Source of the DNA: Metridium senile | Taxonomy: Eukaryota > Cnidaria > Anthozoa > Actiniaria > Metridiidae | DNA: 64,000 nucleotides | Assembly (NCBI GenBank): GCA_949775045.1 | Contig: OX459100.1 | Location: 716,501 to 780,500, forward strand | Reading direction: 5' to 3' | Shown here: positions 12,209 through 24,300 of the stretch, piece by piece | How positions within the stretch are numbered: position 1 is the stretch's first letter | Layout: every line of letters starts with the position of its first letter | Program-made: the position numbers and the translations under genes | Notes under the pieces: generated by a model | Told to the model about the DNA's origin: nothing | The model's database searches: none | What the model saw: the letters and a program-made list of their open reading frames with translations, nothing else

Positions 12209-12800
12209 TAAAACGTTTTGGACCATAGTGTGAACGTACCGTGGCATGAACCAAGTACCATACTATGAACCGAGTACCATAGCATGAACCAAGTTACGTA
12301 CCATGACATGAACCAAGGTACCATGACATGAGCCAAGGTACGTACCGTGGCATGAACCAAGGTACCATGGCATGAACCAAGGTACCATGACATGAACCAA
12401 GTTACGTACCGTGGCATGAACCAAGGTACCATGGCATGAACCAAGGCACGTACCGTGGCATGAACCAAGTTACGTACCATGGCATGAACCAAGGTACGTA
12501 CCGCGGCATGAACCAAGGTACCATTGCATGAACCAAGGGCACGTACCATGGCATGAACCAAGGTATGTACCATGGCATGAACCAAGGTACCGGGCATGAA
12601 CCAAGGTACGTACCATGGCATGAACCAAGGTACCGGGCATGAACCAAGGTATGTACCATGGCATGAACCAAGGTACTGTGGCATGAACCAAGGTACGTAC
12701 CATGGCATGAACCAAGGTACCGTGGCATGAACCAAGGTACGTACCATGGCATGAACCAAGGTACCGTGGCATGAACCAAGGTACTGTGGCATGAACCAAG
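12209..12800. repeat. Left terminal inverted repeat and 18-22 bp minisatellite
   Basis: About 30 units of the core CATGAACCAAGGTACC with variable spacers such as ATGG, GTGG or TACGTACCATGG. Read backwards it gives open frames of repeated PWFMPWYLGSCHGT, which are not genes. A shorter inverted copy ends the element at 30998-31080. Confidence 0.92.
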
Positions 12801-12842
12801 GGAACGGACATGCTTCGCTCAACTGTGTTTACGTATTATATG

Positions 12843-13860
12843 ACTTTGTTGACCTGCCCTGTCAATCAGGGTTTGCGACGTCATATATCACGTGACCCGT
12901 GGGAAAATATTGTATAACTCCTCGTGAATTTATTCGATATTGATCAAACCTGGACTAACACACTTTGCATCACTTTGGTGACTTGCCCTGTCAATCAAGG
13001 TTTGTGACGTTATATATCACGTGACCCGTGGGAAAATATTGTATAACTCCTCGTGAATTTATTCGATATTGATCAAACCTGGACTAACACACTTTGCATG
13101 ACTTTGTTGACTTGCCCTGTCAATCATGGGCCATGACGTCATGTATCACGTGACCCGTGGGAAAATATTGTATAACTCTTCGTGAATTTGTTCGATATTG
13201 ATCAAACCTGGACTAACACACTTTGCATGACTTTGTTGACCTGCCCTGTCAATCATGAGCCATGACGTCATGTATCACGTGACCCGTGGGAAAATATTGT
13301 TTAACTGTTCGTGAATTTGTTCGATATTGATCAAACCTGGACAAACACACTTTGCATGGTTTTGTTGACTTTCCCTGTCAATCATGGGTCATGACGTCAT
13401 GTATCACGTGACCCGTGGGAGAATATTGTATAACTCTTCGTGAATTTGTTCGATATTGATCAAACCTGGACAAACACACTTTGCATGGTTTTGTTGACTT
13501 TCCCTGTCAATCATGGGTCATGACGTCATGCATCACGTGACCCTTTGGAGAATATTGTATAACTCTTCGTAAATTTGTTTGGTATTGATCAAACCTGTAC
13601 AAATACACTTTGCATGACTTTGTTGACTTGCCCTGTCAATCATGGGTCGTGACGTCATGTATCACGTGACCCGTGGTAAAATGTTGTATAACTCCCCGTG
13701 ACTGATTTGTTCGATATTGATCAAACCTTGACAAACACACTTTGCATGACTTTGATTACTTGCCCTGGCAATCATGGGTCATGAAGTCATGTATCGCGTG
13801 AGTTGATGGAACATGTATAACTGTATGTCAATTGAGTGGAATGCTGATATGTTTTCAGCA
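12843..13860 (+). repeat. Left array of 129-bp satellite units (about 8 copies)
   Basis: The phrase CCTGTCAATCA recurs every 129 bases (anchor bases 12861, 12990, 13119, 13248, 13377, 13506, 13635; the last spacing is 132). Most units carry a CRE-like TGACGTCA and, a few bases later, an E-box palindrome TCACGTGA. Units diverge toward the inner end. The inverted counterpart is at 29195-29490 and 30050-30955. Confidence 0.93.
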
Positions 13861-15393
13861 GGGTTTGCTTATACAATTTACTTTTCAAGTCGTTATTTAG
13901 AAGTGGTACTGATTTTATTTAGGATCAATAATTCATTCTTGTTTTATCTTACTATTCCAACAACTCAATTTTAACATCAAAAATCTTTTCAGTTATTCCT
14001 TTTCAGTTTCCTTTTTTGCGACTAACCCATCAAAAACTTTTGTATTCGCAAACTGTGATTGTGTATAAATAATAAACATATGATTTGGTGATAACAATAA
14101 AGAATATATCAAACGAATAAAAAAATAATTATGCATTTTTTTAGTTCATATCGAAAAATAGGAAATCAAAAACAACAATATTTATTTCTTTAAAATCGTC
14201 TAAAACTGATCCCGACCGTAAAGTGATTACCAAATAATTAAAAAATACAAACAAGTACATGGAGGTCAAATCTAAAATGCAGAGAGATGTATTACATTTC
14301 GTTATCATATCGTTAACTGTTAATCTACATTTCCCACCACGAAGTTATTGTCTCCTGACATTTAATTCTTCCTATTAGTACTGTTGACAAGTGATCACGA
14401 CATCGATAATCTAAATAATGTAGAAGGTTGATGATTTTCTCACGAAATTTTATTATCATACCCAATTCTCTTAAAGAATCACATGTCACACATCCAGTAA
14501 AGAATTGATTCGTTCTGGTATTTGCACTATATATAGAGAGAGTTGCAATGAAATGCGCTTGATTTATTTTCAAGCACCCAGTACTCACATGGAAATAAAC
14601 ATTCCCAGGTCGCCCACCGAAATCTTTCCTTCTAATATAATTGACTGTGATCATTGAAGAAATGAAAACTTTGCAAATGTTAATTACTTATTTAACTTTA
14701 AAATGCGATCCAAATTATTTCTCGGTTTTAACAGCAGACCCTACTTTCAACATGGACAGTTTAACTAGTCTGTGACAACATATATATCAACATAATTATG
14801 AAACATGTAACCAGAAGAGTTGGGACGCACCCCATTATTTGTCAGCACTAGATGTCCTGATATGATAGGACGAACTAAATGTCACGAGAGAACTATACCT
14901 TATAGTGGACAATTTAGATTTCAACTCACATTGAGACTTACGGTAAATGGCCCAAGTGTAACCGCAACTAATTTGTTAGTTACTTGGTGAATAACTGTAC
15001 AATCAGGAAAAGATAAGCTGTAAACAACAACGAGTATCATAATCTTGACTTGACTTCTAGATTATTACCGGTGAGTAGGCTTTTCATTATTATTTTACAT
15101 TGCTTTACCATTAATTGTTAAGTAATAATGTATAGCGCGTTTCGTAGAAAGTTAATAATTTCAAAAACTGTGCTTATCTTAAAGCTACGATCGATTGCCT
15201 ATTCATGGAATATCGTGAGAGTGCTGCGGACTATAAGAACGACAGTAGAATTTACTGTCAAAGTTCCGTCGCTCACCTCTTAGATATTTTTCTCATACTG
15301 TTTTTTCTTTTTCTTTTGCATGTATTTTTAGAAAGTTTAGATACCACTAAAACCATGGCTTAACAAATAATACGGCGTCCTTGCATTGTTCTG
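13861..15393. other. Non-coding or unassigned left interior of the transposon
   Basis: AT-rich DNA between the satellite array and the first exon of the large gene; presumably holds its promoter and 5' UTR. The only frame of note is a 109-codon minus-strand frame at 14325-14654 containing CVTC and several other cysteines. It has no match I recognise and no codon pattern that convinces me. Confidence 0.4.
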
Positions 15394-18300
15394 ATGGAGG
15401 AAGGATATCATATATCTATTCTACCTAGAGATGCTGCGTTTCCTACCACATTTCAGAGATGCGGCAATTCTTCTTGTCCATGCGGAGGGAATCTATTTCA
15501 TTGCCATCTGTGCTCTATTAGTTCCAAAAAAGGCACAAAAGAATGCTTACTGAGAAGTCATTTTCAACGTCACTGGAAAAGCCGGATTGTACACGAGGGT
15601 AAGTGATGTTTTTCGCTTTTTACCATTAAGTTTTTCTTTATTATAAAAGTTATAATCCAATTTATTCGCACCTATAATCCTTAACGATGTGTGCTTAAAA
15701 GCGCACACAAGCTTTGTGCTGTTATAATGAACGGACCATTTATTTTATAAACCTTACTATTAGAAGTTAGAAATCACGCATCCTGACTTAATTGTTGCTT
15801 CGCGTGCTTTATAACTATGAGGGCACACATCACGACGTTCTTTTGTGTTACAAGGATCTTTATTCGTAAAGTGGAACTTTGTAGTCAACTGAACGATTAC
15901 AAGGCTAAGCTGAACTAACTCAGTAATACAATGTTGAATACACGATATTCATTAACTTGTTCATCAACAAATTGACAATAATTCGATCTAAAACAGATTT
16001 TAACTTCTATTAACTAGGAATTATTTCGAGGCGTTGTCGATGAATAATAGTTGCAATACTATGTCGTTACAATTTAGAACAGGGTGGGGAAGAGAGGGTG
16101 CCGATCACGAATCACGCGCCGTTTTTCTCATCATTTCACGGATCACGGAGATATGTAAATCGTTTCCACGAATCATAGATTTAGAAATCGCAATGTTAAC
16201 TATGTTACGTTGTTCTACTAGGCAACGTTTTGCACTTGTTAGACCCAGAATCAATATCAACTAAATCTTCCAGATATACAAAGAATGCTAGCAATAAACG
16301 TCTCATTTTACACAAACGTTTATATGAAAAGCTGTCACGTTTTCATCGATTCGGTAACCACGAGTCACGACAGTGAAAATCTGTAAAGTCACGGGTCACG
16401 GGCGAAGATGATTTCACGAATTTCGCTTTTCACGAATCACAGGCGAAATTTAGGGTGAATGACGGCTCACGAAAAACCTCTTCCCCACCCTGTTAGAATC
16501 AGTGACCAACAGTCAGTCAGTGACTTGAATCAGTGACTTGTGTAAGAGAATATCGCAGGCTCATAAACTCTGCGTTGTCATATCAATGTCAATGAAATTA
16601 CTATAATTTGTAACGCAAAATATTACAATTAGCTATCGAGATTCTGTCACGTAACATTTGCATGTTGATCAAATTTGTCAGTATTTAAAAAAGAAAATGA
16701 GGCAGCGTGCTCTATCGCGTTTTATAGGTACTTGAGTTTAACTGTGAGAGTTTGTCTTCGTTACCCTGTTTTCTAGCTCCATTTTGGATGTGTTTTTTTT
16801 TTTTCACGGTATATTTGTTGATCTTTCGATGGCTGTTTTGTTTCTCTTGTCGCTGTTTTTTCGCTTCTCTTCTCTCATCGGATGAAGCTTTGGCTTTTGT
16901 TGACAAGATTGATTCCTTTAACAGTTTAAATATATAGGTTTTGAGCTTTAGAACGGTTTTAAATCTAAAACTGACAGAGATTTCAAAGATTGTAAAATTT
17001 TCAGCTTTCCGTTCTTGGCATTGAACAAAGCTACTTGAATGTTGGCTGTCACATTTTTGACCAATCAGAGAAGAGTTTTACTGTTCTTGAGCCAATCAAA
17101 ATTAGCGTTATATCGCGATTGCATCAAAGCGAAAATTTCAAGAACAAAATAGATTTTTGCAAGAACACATTTCGCTTTTACTATGTAAAACACTCGAAAA
17201 TGATCAAAAAGCACTCGCTTTCAGTTCGTGCTTTTTGACATTTTCTCGTGTTTTCAACTGTCCATCGTGCAGTTATAAACCACGGCTGAGCCTTAGTTAT
17301 TTGGTAATTAGAATCCACCAACCTGTGGTCTATCACAAATCCTGCAATCTCATTGGCTACGCAACCGGGTATTATTAGTGATAGTACCCGCAATGATGAC
17401 GAGAAAAAACCCGGTTTTCAAAGAGAGTTTTAAATGCGTTTTTAAGAAATAAAGTATTATTATTATTATTAAAAACCATGGCGGCAGAATCGCGAATTTG
17501 TAGATGTTTTAGATAGTTCCATGACCCAGAAGACAGAAAAACAACAGTAAAAAATAATAATAATAACGATTTCACAAATTTTGCGATTTTTTCGCGTTCA
17601 ATGTAGACTTTTATCAAGATTATAAATTAATTAATTTAACTTCCCATCTTAATTCAAACAAGCTGTAAGTAAATTTACAGCGACCCAGAGAAATATCTGC
17701 CAATATATAATATATAAATATCTGATATTATTTCAAAACTCAGAGTTATGGCAATAAGTAATCGCGAGATCTGTTACAAGGGATTAAAAGAAACCCAAGA
17801 TAAACAAATGAGCTCAGTTATATTCTGCAAGTTGGACTCAATTATCCCATGTAGTTGTTGTTTTCAATCGAGATTATTCTTCAGCCTAAAAAGGTGAACG
17901 ACTTGAAAGCTTGCATACTAAAGTAGGTTATTTTCGGGTTGGAATTTGGCAGATACTTCTCTGGGTTGCTGCCATAATTAGTAGTTGATTAATAATAATT
18001 TTGATTTATATCAAATATTTTAATAGTTTTCATTCCGTTTTCAGATAAGACGATTTTGAGATGCAACCTTGACTGTCCAGGTTCTGATAACAGGAGTCAT
18101 TGGCACTGTTGTTATTGCCCTTTAAAATTCATTCGAGAAGCAAAAATGCAAAGTCATCTTCTAAGACACCTGCGCCCCTTAAATAAGCCTTTCATTAAAA
18201 CTTTTGTTGACGGACAAAAAAATAACTCTAATTCTTCTGCTTTTTCGCCATGCACGGAAAACTTGCCACAAGAATTGCAACTCAAAACGCCGTCCGTAGA

Positions 18301-21300
18301 CCAATCTGAAAAGTGCTCTGAATGTCAAAAATTATATCCAAACAGAAAAGCCCTTCAAAGACATGTCAGGGAGCAGCACAAAAAAAAAGTGGAAGGTTTG
18401 ATTAATGCAGGCAAATATCTGCATGGTATCTGCGTTGATGTGAAGAGAGGTATATTTTTGATTGCCAGATCATTTGGAGGTACTGGACATCCCATCCACT
18501 GTCAACATACGACAAACGAGACTTGTGAACCAGTGTACACGGCGTGTGAGCTGGATGATTGTAGAGAGGTAACAAGAGTAGAATGTAACAGTGGCCAACC
18601 AGCATATGAATGCATCCACTTGAGAAGCATTCAGTATAGCAAACCGTACGAAGCGACCCAGTCCCTGCTAGATTCTACTCTTGAAGATTTAACCGGAGGA
18701 AAAGTGTCCTGGTTCAAAGCAGGCCGAAAAGAAGAATGTATGGCCCACCGTGACAGCGCCCATGTCGGCAACTTTCCTTTAGTTGTGCGGCTATTCCCAG
18801 ACGTGATATGCTCTAAACGGTTTATCCATCTTTCTGTGTGGGACGGTAAAGTTCACTATTATTCACGGTTTGGCCGTGTTGTGGTGACGTACGATAGTGG
18901 ACTAAACAGGTGGATGTGTGCTTGTTGCAGGAGTAGAATCAACTGTATACACAAATCCGTTGCAAAGTGGTTTCTATACCAGACCGATCCCCAATCATTA
19001 CTTCTCGACTCTACAGCTGAAGCTGAAGATAGTGACGGCGCTGAAAATAACGACCAAGAAGTGGACAAGGATAAATTATGCATTACTACAAAAACATACC
19101 CTCCCACAGGTTCAACCCTAGAAGAAATGGTAAAATATATTTACAACTTCAAAAAGATACCACCAGCAATCTCCAAAGAATTTGTGGAGATCGATTTGCC
19201 TCCATCACCTAATGTCTTCATACCTAGTGAAGACGAATGCTGTGGAGTCCCTTTGTCAGGACCTTATGAGATCACAAGAAGAGCAATAATCGTTACTACG
19301 ACAAGCGTTGTGCGGGGTAATCAGATTTATGTTGGATTAATGTTGTGGTACACGAGAAAATGTTTTTTTTTGTCCGCAACTACTTTACTAACATGTCCCG
19401 TTCCACTTCTAGGTGCAGCAACATTTTTCAAACGTTGCGAACTTTGTCAAATGGTGTTTCGATACCAAGACATTGCTCACGGAGTGCATAACTTTGACGA
19501 CAGACACTTGTTCTCGCTTCGCTTCATGTTTTTTTTGCGAGCGTTTATGAAGGTAAGACGGAATAAACAATAACAACAGCAAGGCTGATACAAAAATGTA
19601 AAGGGGTGTCTCAATTGCAAATGAAGGATTCCTATGGTGTCAGGGGGTGTCCAGTCCTTAAATATCTTAAATAAAGTAAGGCGGTAATTGCGGCGCTAAG
19701 GGGGTATCCAGTCACACTAGCACAACAATAATCATAACATTTTTAATTTTGTTTTGCAGGAAAACACGGCAGTGGGAAGAAGTGTTTCTGCGCTAAAGAG
19801 CATTCACGAGGAGCTTTCTTGCATACCCGACAGTGTTTTCAGAAATGCTTACTTTCATTTTGAGGCACTGACGGATCACAAATACAACTACTTCTGCTAC
19901 AAGTGTGGACATCACCCGCCCATTCTGATATGGGATTTGTGCAAGAAGGGATGCTTTTCGTTGGCACGTATGTATTTGCTTATTGTCACAGTCGAAAATT
20001 CATATGAAATCTTAATTGTATATGGCTGTTTACACCACCACATTCATTGTAATGTTACAGTTGTACAAATCCCATTCCCAACACATTTATAGAAAAGGTA
20101 TGTTTTCCCTTGCAATGACATATTAACAATGCACATTTACTTTTTATTATAACAGTGGACGATTTAGAAGTACCGAAAGTATGTCATGAAAATGACACAG
20201 TTGATATGGATGAGTTCTGGAACAAGATTCACCAAAACATCATGTGCAAAGGCCTTTTACACGGTAAGCAGGACACCAACCGAGGCAGTTACTTCTCACG
20301 CCTAAATTTTGGAATACCATTTATGCACACAAGGCCATGATCATCAGCACGATGTACCTCTGTTCACAATTCGTTGTATCTCGTGGGTAGTTGATACCTT
20401 TTCGAGTAAATCTGACACGATTAGAGAGCATTTGTTTTCTCCTTTTAGGTAAACCAAACAACCCTTTTGCTATTCTCCCCTCATACACATTCTGGGCTCC
20501 CTGGATTGGTCCATTTACGAGGAGTAATTCGAGAGTTTACAATACCGAATACAGGAAAGTTGCAGGTTTACCTGTTGATAACCAAGGCACACCACAACAA
20601 ATTGCGGATACGTTTTCCGAAGAGGATCTTATGGAGATGATGCAATTTTCTCAGGTTCAATTTTATTCTTTCATTTTAAAAAGCAATTACTCATATAAAG
20701 CAAATTAACGTAATGAATAGCCATTTACACGATAATTAATTTAAATGTTATTTCTGCTCTATTGACATTAGTTAAAGACACTCCAGAAAACATGTCGTGC
20801 TCTTGGTCTCAGCAACACTACCACTATGTCGAAGTTGGAATGTGTTGCGCTTTTACGGAAGAAGCTTGGCGTTCCGGATAACTTCAAAAAGATCTTTAGC
20901 AAAATCTGGGGGGCGTCAGGTAAGAGTTCTTCACAAGAAACTACTTAAGTATTTAGATAGGTCGACATAATTAAGTGGCACTTAAAAATGAAAAAAATGT
21001 ACATATCATGTGTTCCTTATCTGTATTCAAGGTGGTTGGGCATCTGGTTCATGTCCACATTTGGTTATCTATTGCTTGAAGTTTGTTCTTCGGGGCGAGA
21101 GCCCTCGCGATTATGCCGATATTCTCAGATCACTCAAGTATCCGCCTAATATTAATATATCTGACATCCCACATCGTTTGGCAAGGCACACCAACAACAC
21201 AGTTCCAGGATTTTTCAACCCAAACGACGGGAGGCTGTTCCCACCAAATGAAAGCAACATAAGAAGCTACAAAGACGATTGCCTTGGCTCGCAAATACTT

Positions 21301-24300
21301 TTGTCGTTGGCAACATCAAGTCCCTTCCAGATAACGTTCATCCAACAACCGGCCAAAGAGATCGTTACTCCTTAAGTGACCGGTTTCATGAACGCAATTC
21401 CTCCGACAGAGCAGATGTCTTACGCCGCACAACTCTAGTTCCCCAACTTAACGGTGTAGTAAATACAGAGGCCGAAGAGCAATTCCATAGGTCAATAAAC
21501 TGCTCCAACTATTCGTTGAATAATATGAAACCTGTAACTCATATGTTCATGATGAGGCTAAAAATACACCTCCACAACGAAGATCGCAACAGTGCATTCA
21601 AGAGTATGCTTGAAAGGACGTTCAGTGCCCATAGTGGAGTGAAAATTGAAGTGCAGTTAAATGGCCTTGGAAAGATGCAAAAAATAAAAGGCAGTCATAC
21701 TGGATATAAACCCAAAGCTGTTTGCGATCCTGGTGTTTCAGATGCAACTCCAACTATACCTGAAAATGCTCACCGTGGCAGTGGAGAACAACAGATACCT
21801 GAAACCTGTCTTTTTGAAACGGGAAGCCAACAGCATCCAAAACCTGATACAAGTGAGAGGATAAATGTAAGTTCAACTTATCATTGATAATGAAAGAGTG
21901 ATGCTCAATTTTGAATTCATATATTAACTTGAAATGACCAGCATGAAGGAATGTACTTCAAAGTCACAATGGCTTTATTTATTTATTTTTTCAGGGAGAA
22001 AAGAAAGAGCAAATTAACAAGAACCCTGTTGGTGTACAAAACATTGCCCAAAGCTGTTGGTTTGGGGCTCTTGTTAGTTGTTTGGCGCATACACCACTTG
22101 CTGACTGGTTAATCGGTTAGTAGGGTTCCTTCTGGTTTAGTTATGCAATTTTTCGTGCATTTCAAATAACTGATCTTTTTGTTCTTTTTTTCCTATCAGA
22201 ACGAGGCAAGAACAAGGGATCGCTGCTTGGGCAAATGTCGGACCTTATGATAAAGCTAAGAGGTTGTAAGATCGATGGACAATCATTAAATCCAAACTAT
22301 GCGCTGGTATGTTTAATCTATAATGAATTCCAGCTATAAGCTATATGAGAGAGACAGGAGAAGAAATTAAAAGAGGGAATGTGGAACATTGGATGGTCTT
22401 TGACCCCAACTACTGACTTACTACTTCGTGCTTGATTTTTTTTTAATCTCTGTAGGGATTATTTCACAGCCTTGAGGAAAGTCTCAAAATCGGGCAACAA
22501 CAGGATGCGCATGAAGCGTTAACCTTAATACTTTCTGCCATAAACCCGGTAAGTGTGCTATATATCAGCCTACTTTTGTATATAATAGTAAGCGGAATTG
22601 AGTTGACATTAAAAATGTTTTGTAAAGCACTAAATACATCGGTGTGCTTGCTTTATCTTTACTATCTTTGTTGTCATGTCTTTTAAGGAAAATTCACCAG
22701 TCTATCAACAACATTTGCATGCTTGATATGTAATGAGGTAAAGTATGTTTTTAAAGAATTTATAGCATTGCATTCCACTCTATTATTATACAAAACGATT
22801 AACGAAATACTTTTTGTGGAACAATGACAAGGTTTGCGACACAACAGAGGTGTGGGATCATTTTTCATTGAGTTTGGAAATGAGGAAATGCAGTCTTCAA
22901 GCGTGCATAGATGAAAACGACACCAAATATTGTCCAGGAGAAGTATTAAAGTGAGTGATGTTTTTTGTTGTTAAACCGATTTATCAGTTACTTTGACGTT
23001 TGCTATACCATAATGAGGCCGGCTATTTTTGCAGAGAATGTGCTTCATGTAAGAAAAACACGACCCACAAGAAGTGGATGACTTTAGTAGAGGAACCAGA
23101 ACTGCTGTTGCTACATGTCAAGCGTTTTGAAAATAGTGGCAAGAAAAAGTCTGAAGAACTGGATGTTCCTGAGTGAGTATTACTTTTCCAAGTGTTATCT
23201 TGCATTGCATGCTATTGCTTTCACAGTCATATACACAAAACATTCTGCTTTGGATTGTATGAATCCACTCCCCCGGCAGCTTCGTCATATTTACAGTCTG
23301 AACACTCGAACCATGTAAATGTAATTCTTTGTTTGCCATAATATATTGTAAATTGTGACTTATTTCATTGATATTTGTGTGTAAACAATACGAAAGGAGG
23401 AGAATACAAGGCAAAGCCCCAATTGACATCCAAGCCCTTCAGGCTTCAGCCAATCCAAGACGTCCTTCTAAAGAATATAATGTATCCATTTGATGATTAA
23501 ATTTTCTTTGATTTATATCTTATAAAAAAATAGTTAGTGTCCGCACTGCAAAGTAATTGTTCTCTTATCAGCGTTTCCTTTTTTTCTTGTTTAATTGTTC
23601 AACGCAATAGGAGTCTTAGCATGAAGGCCCTACTAATGACATCTCCGCAAAAGAGCAAGTACATGTTTTCAGCATGTGTAGTAAGTAGGTCCTCAGCTAG
23701 TCCACATGACTTAATTAAATGCTTTTTTGTGTGTGTTTAAAAATTGAAATTAACAGCGTATACCATTTTCCTTGTTATCGAAGCTGCATACAGGTAGCAC
23801 AACAAAGAGTGGGCATTGTAAGTATCGTCTTTTGTTGTTGTTGTTTTATTTTTATTTTGTTGTAGTTTTATTTGTTTTATTCTATTTTCTTGTTTTGTGT
23901 GATTGTGTGCGTGTGTGTGTGTTTTTGTTTGGTTGGTTATGTCAAATGAAATAGCATCTTTTTTAAATTTCCATAGATACCGCATTAGTAAAGAGAGAGA
24001 ATACTTGGTTTATTGTGGATGATGAATCTGTCACTGCAATCACCCTTGAAAAGGCCCTAGATTTTTGCAAGGTAATTCGCAACGTTTGTAATGATCTATA
24101 TAGTGGCTCATGAGTAGTGTCCATGGACAATGATGTGTTGGTGCTGTGCGGGTCTAATGTGTAATGCGACGGTGTTTATGTATCACTTAGTTTCAATTTT
24201 TTTTGGGAAATTCTTTTGCAAAGTCGACTTTTTTTGGGGGGGGGGGGGGGGGGGATGCTGCTTTTAAGGCAGAGTATCATTTCCATTCCACTATTTAAAC

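Noticed and set aside
12136..12822. Long minus-strand frames reading repeated PWFMPWYLGSCHGT
   Set aside because: They are translations of the 18-22 bp minisatellite, open in three frames at once.
18056..19573. Treating the 505-codon frame as a complete gene starting at 18056
   Set aside because: The apparent start is a TTG inside an exon; the splice acceptor at 18044 joins in frame to the exon ending at 15598, and the frame's end is intronic after 19552. An in-frame intron at 19317-19412 is also likely.
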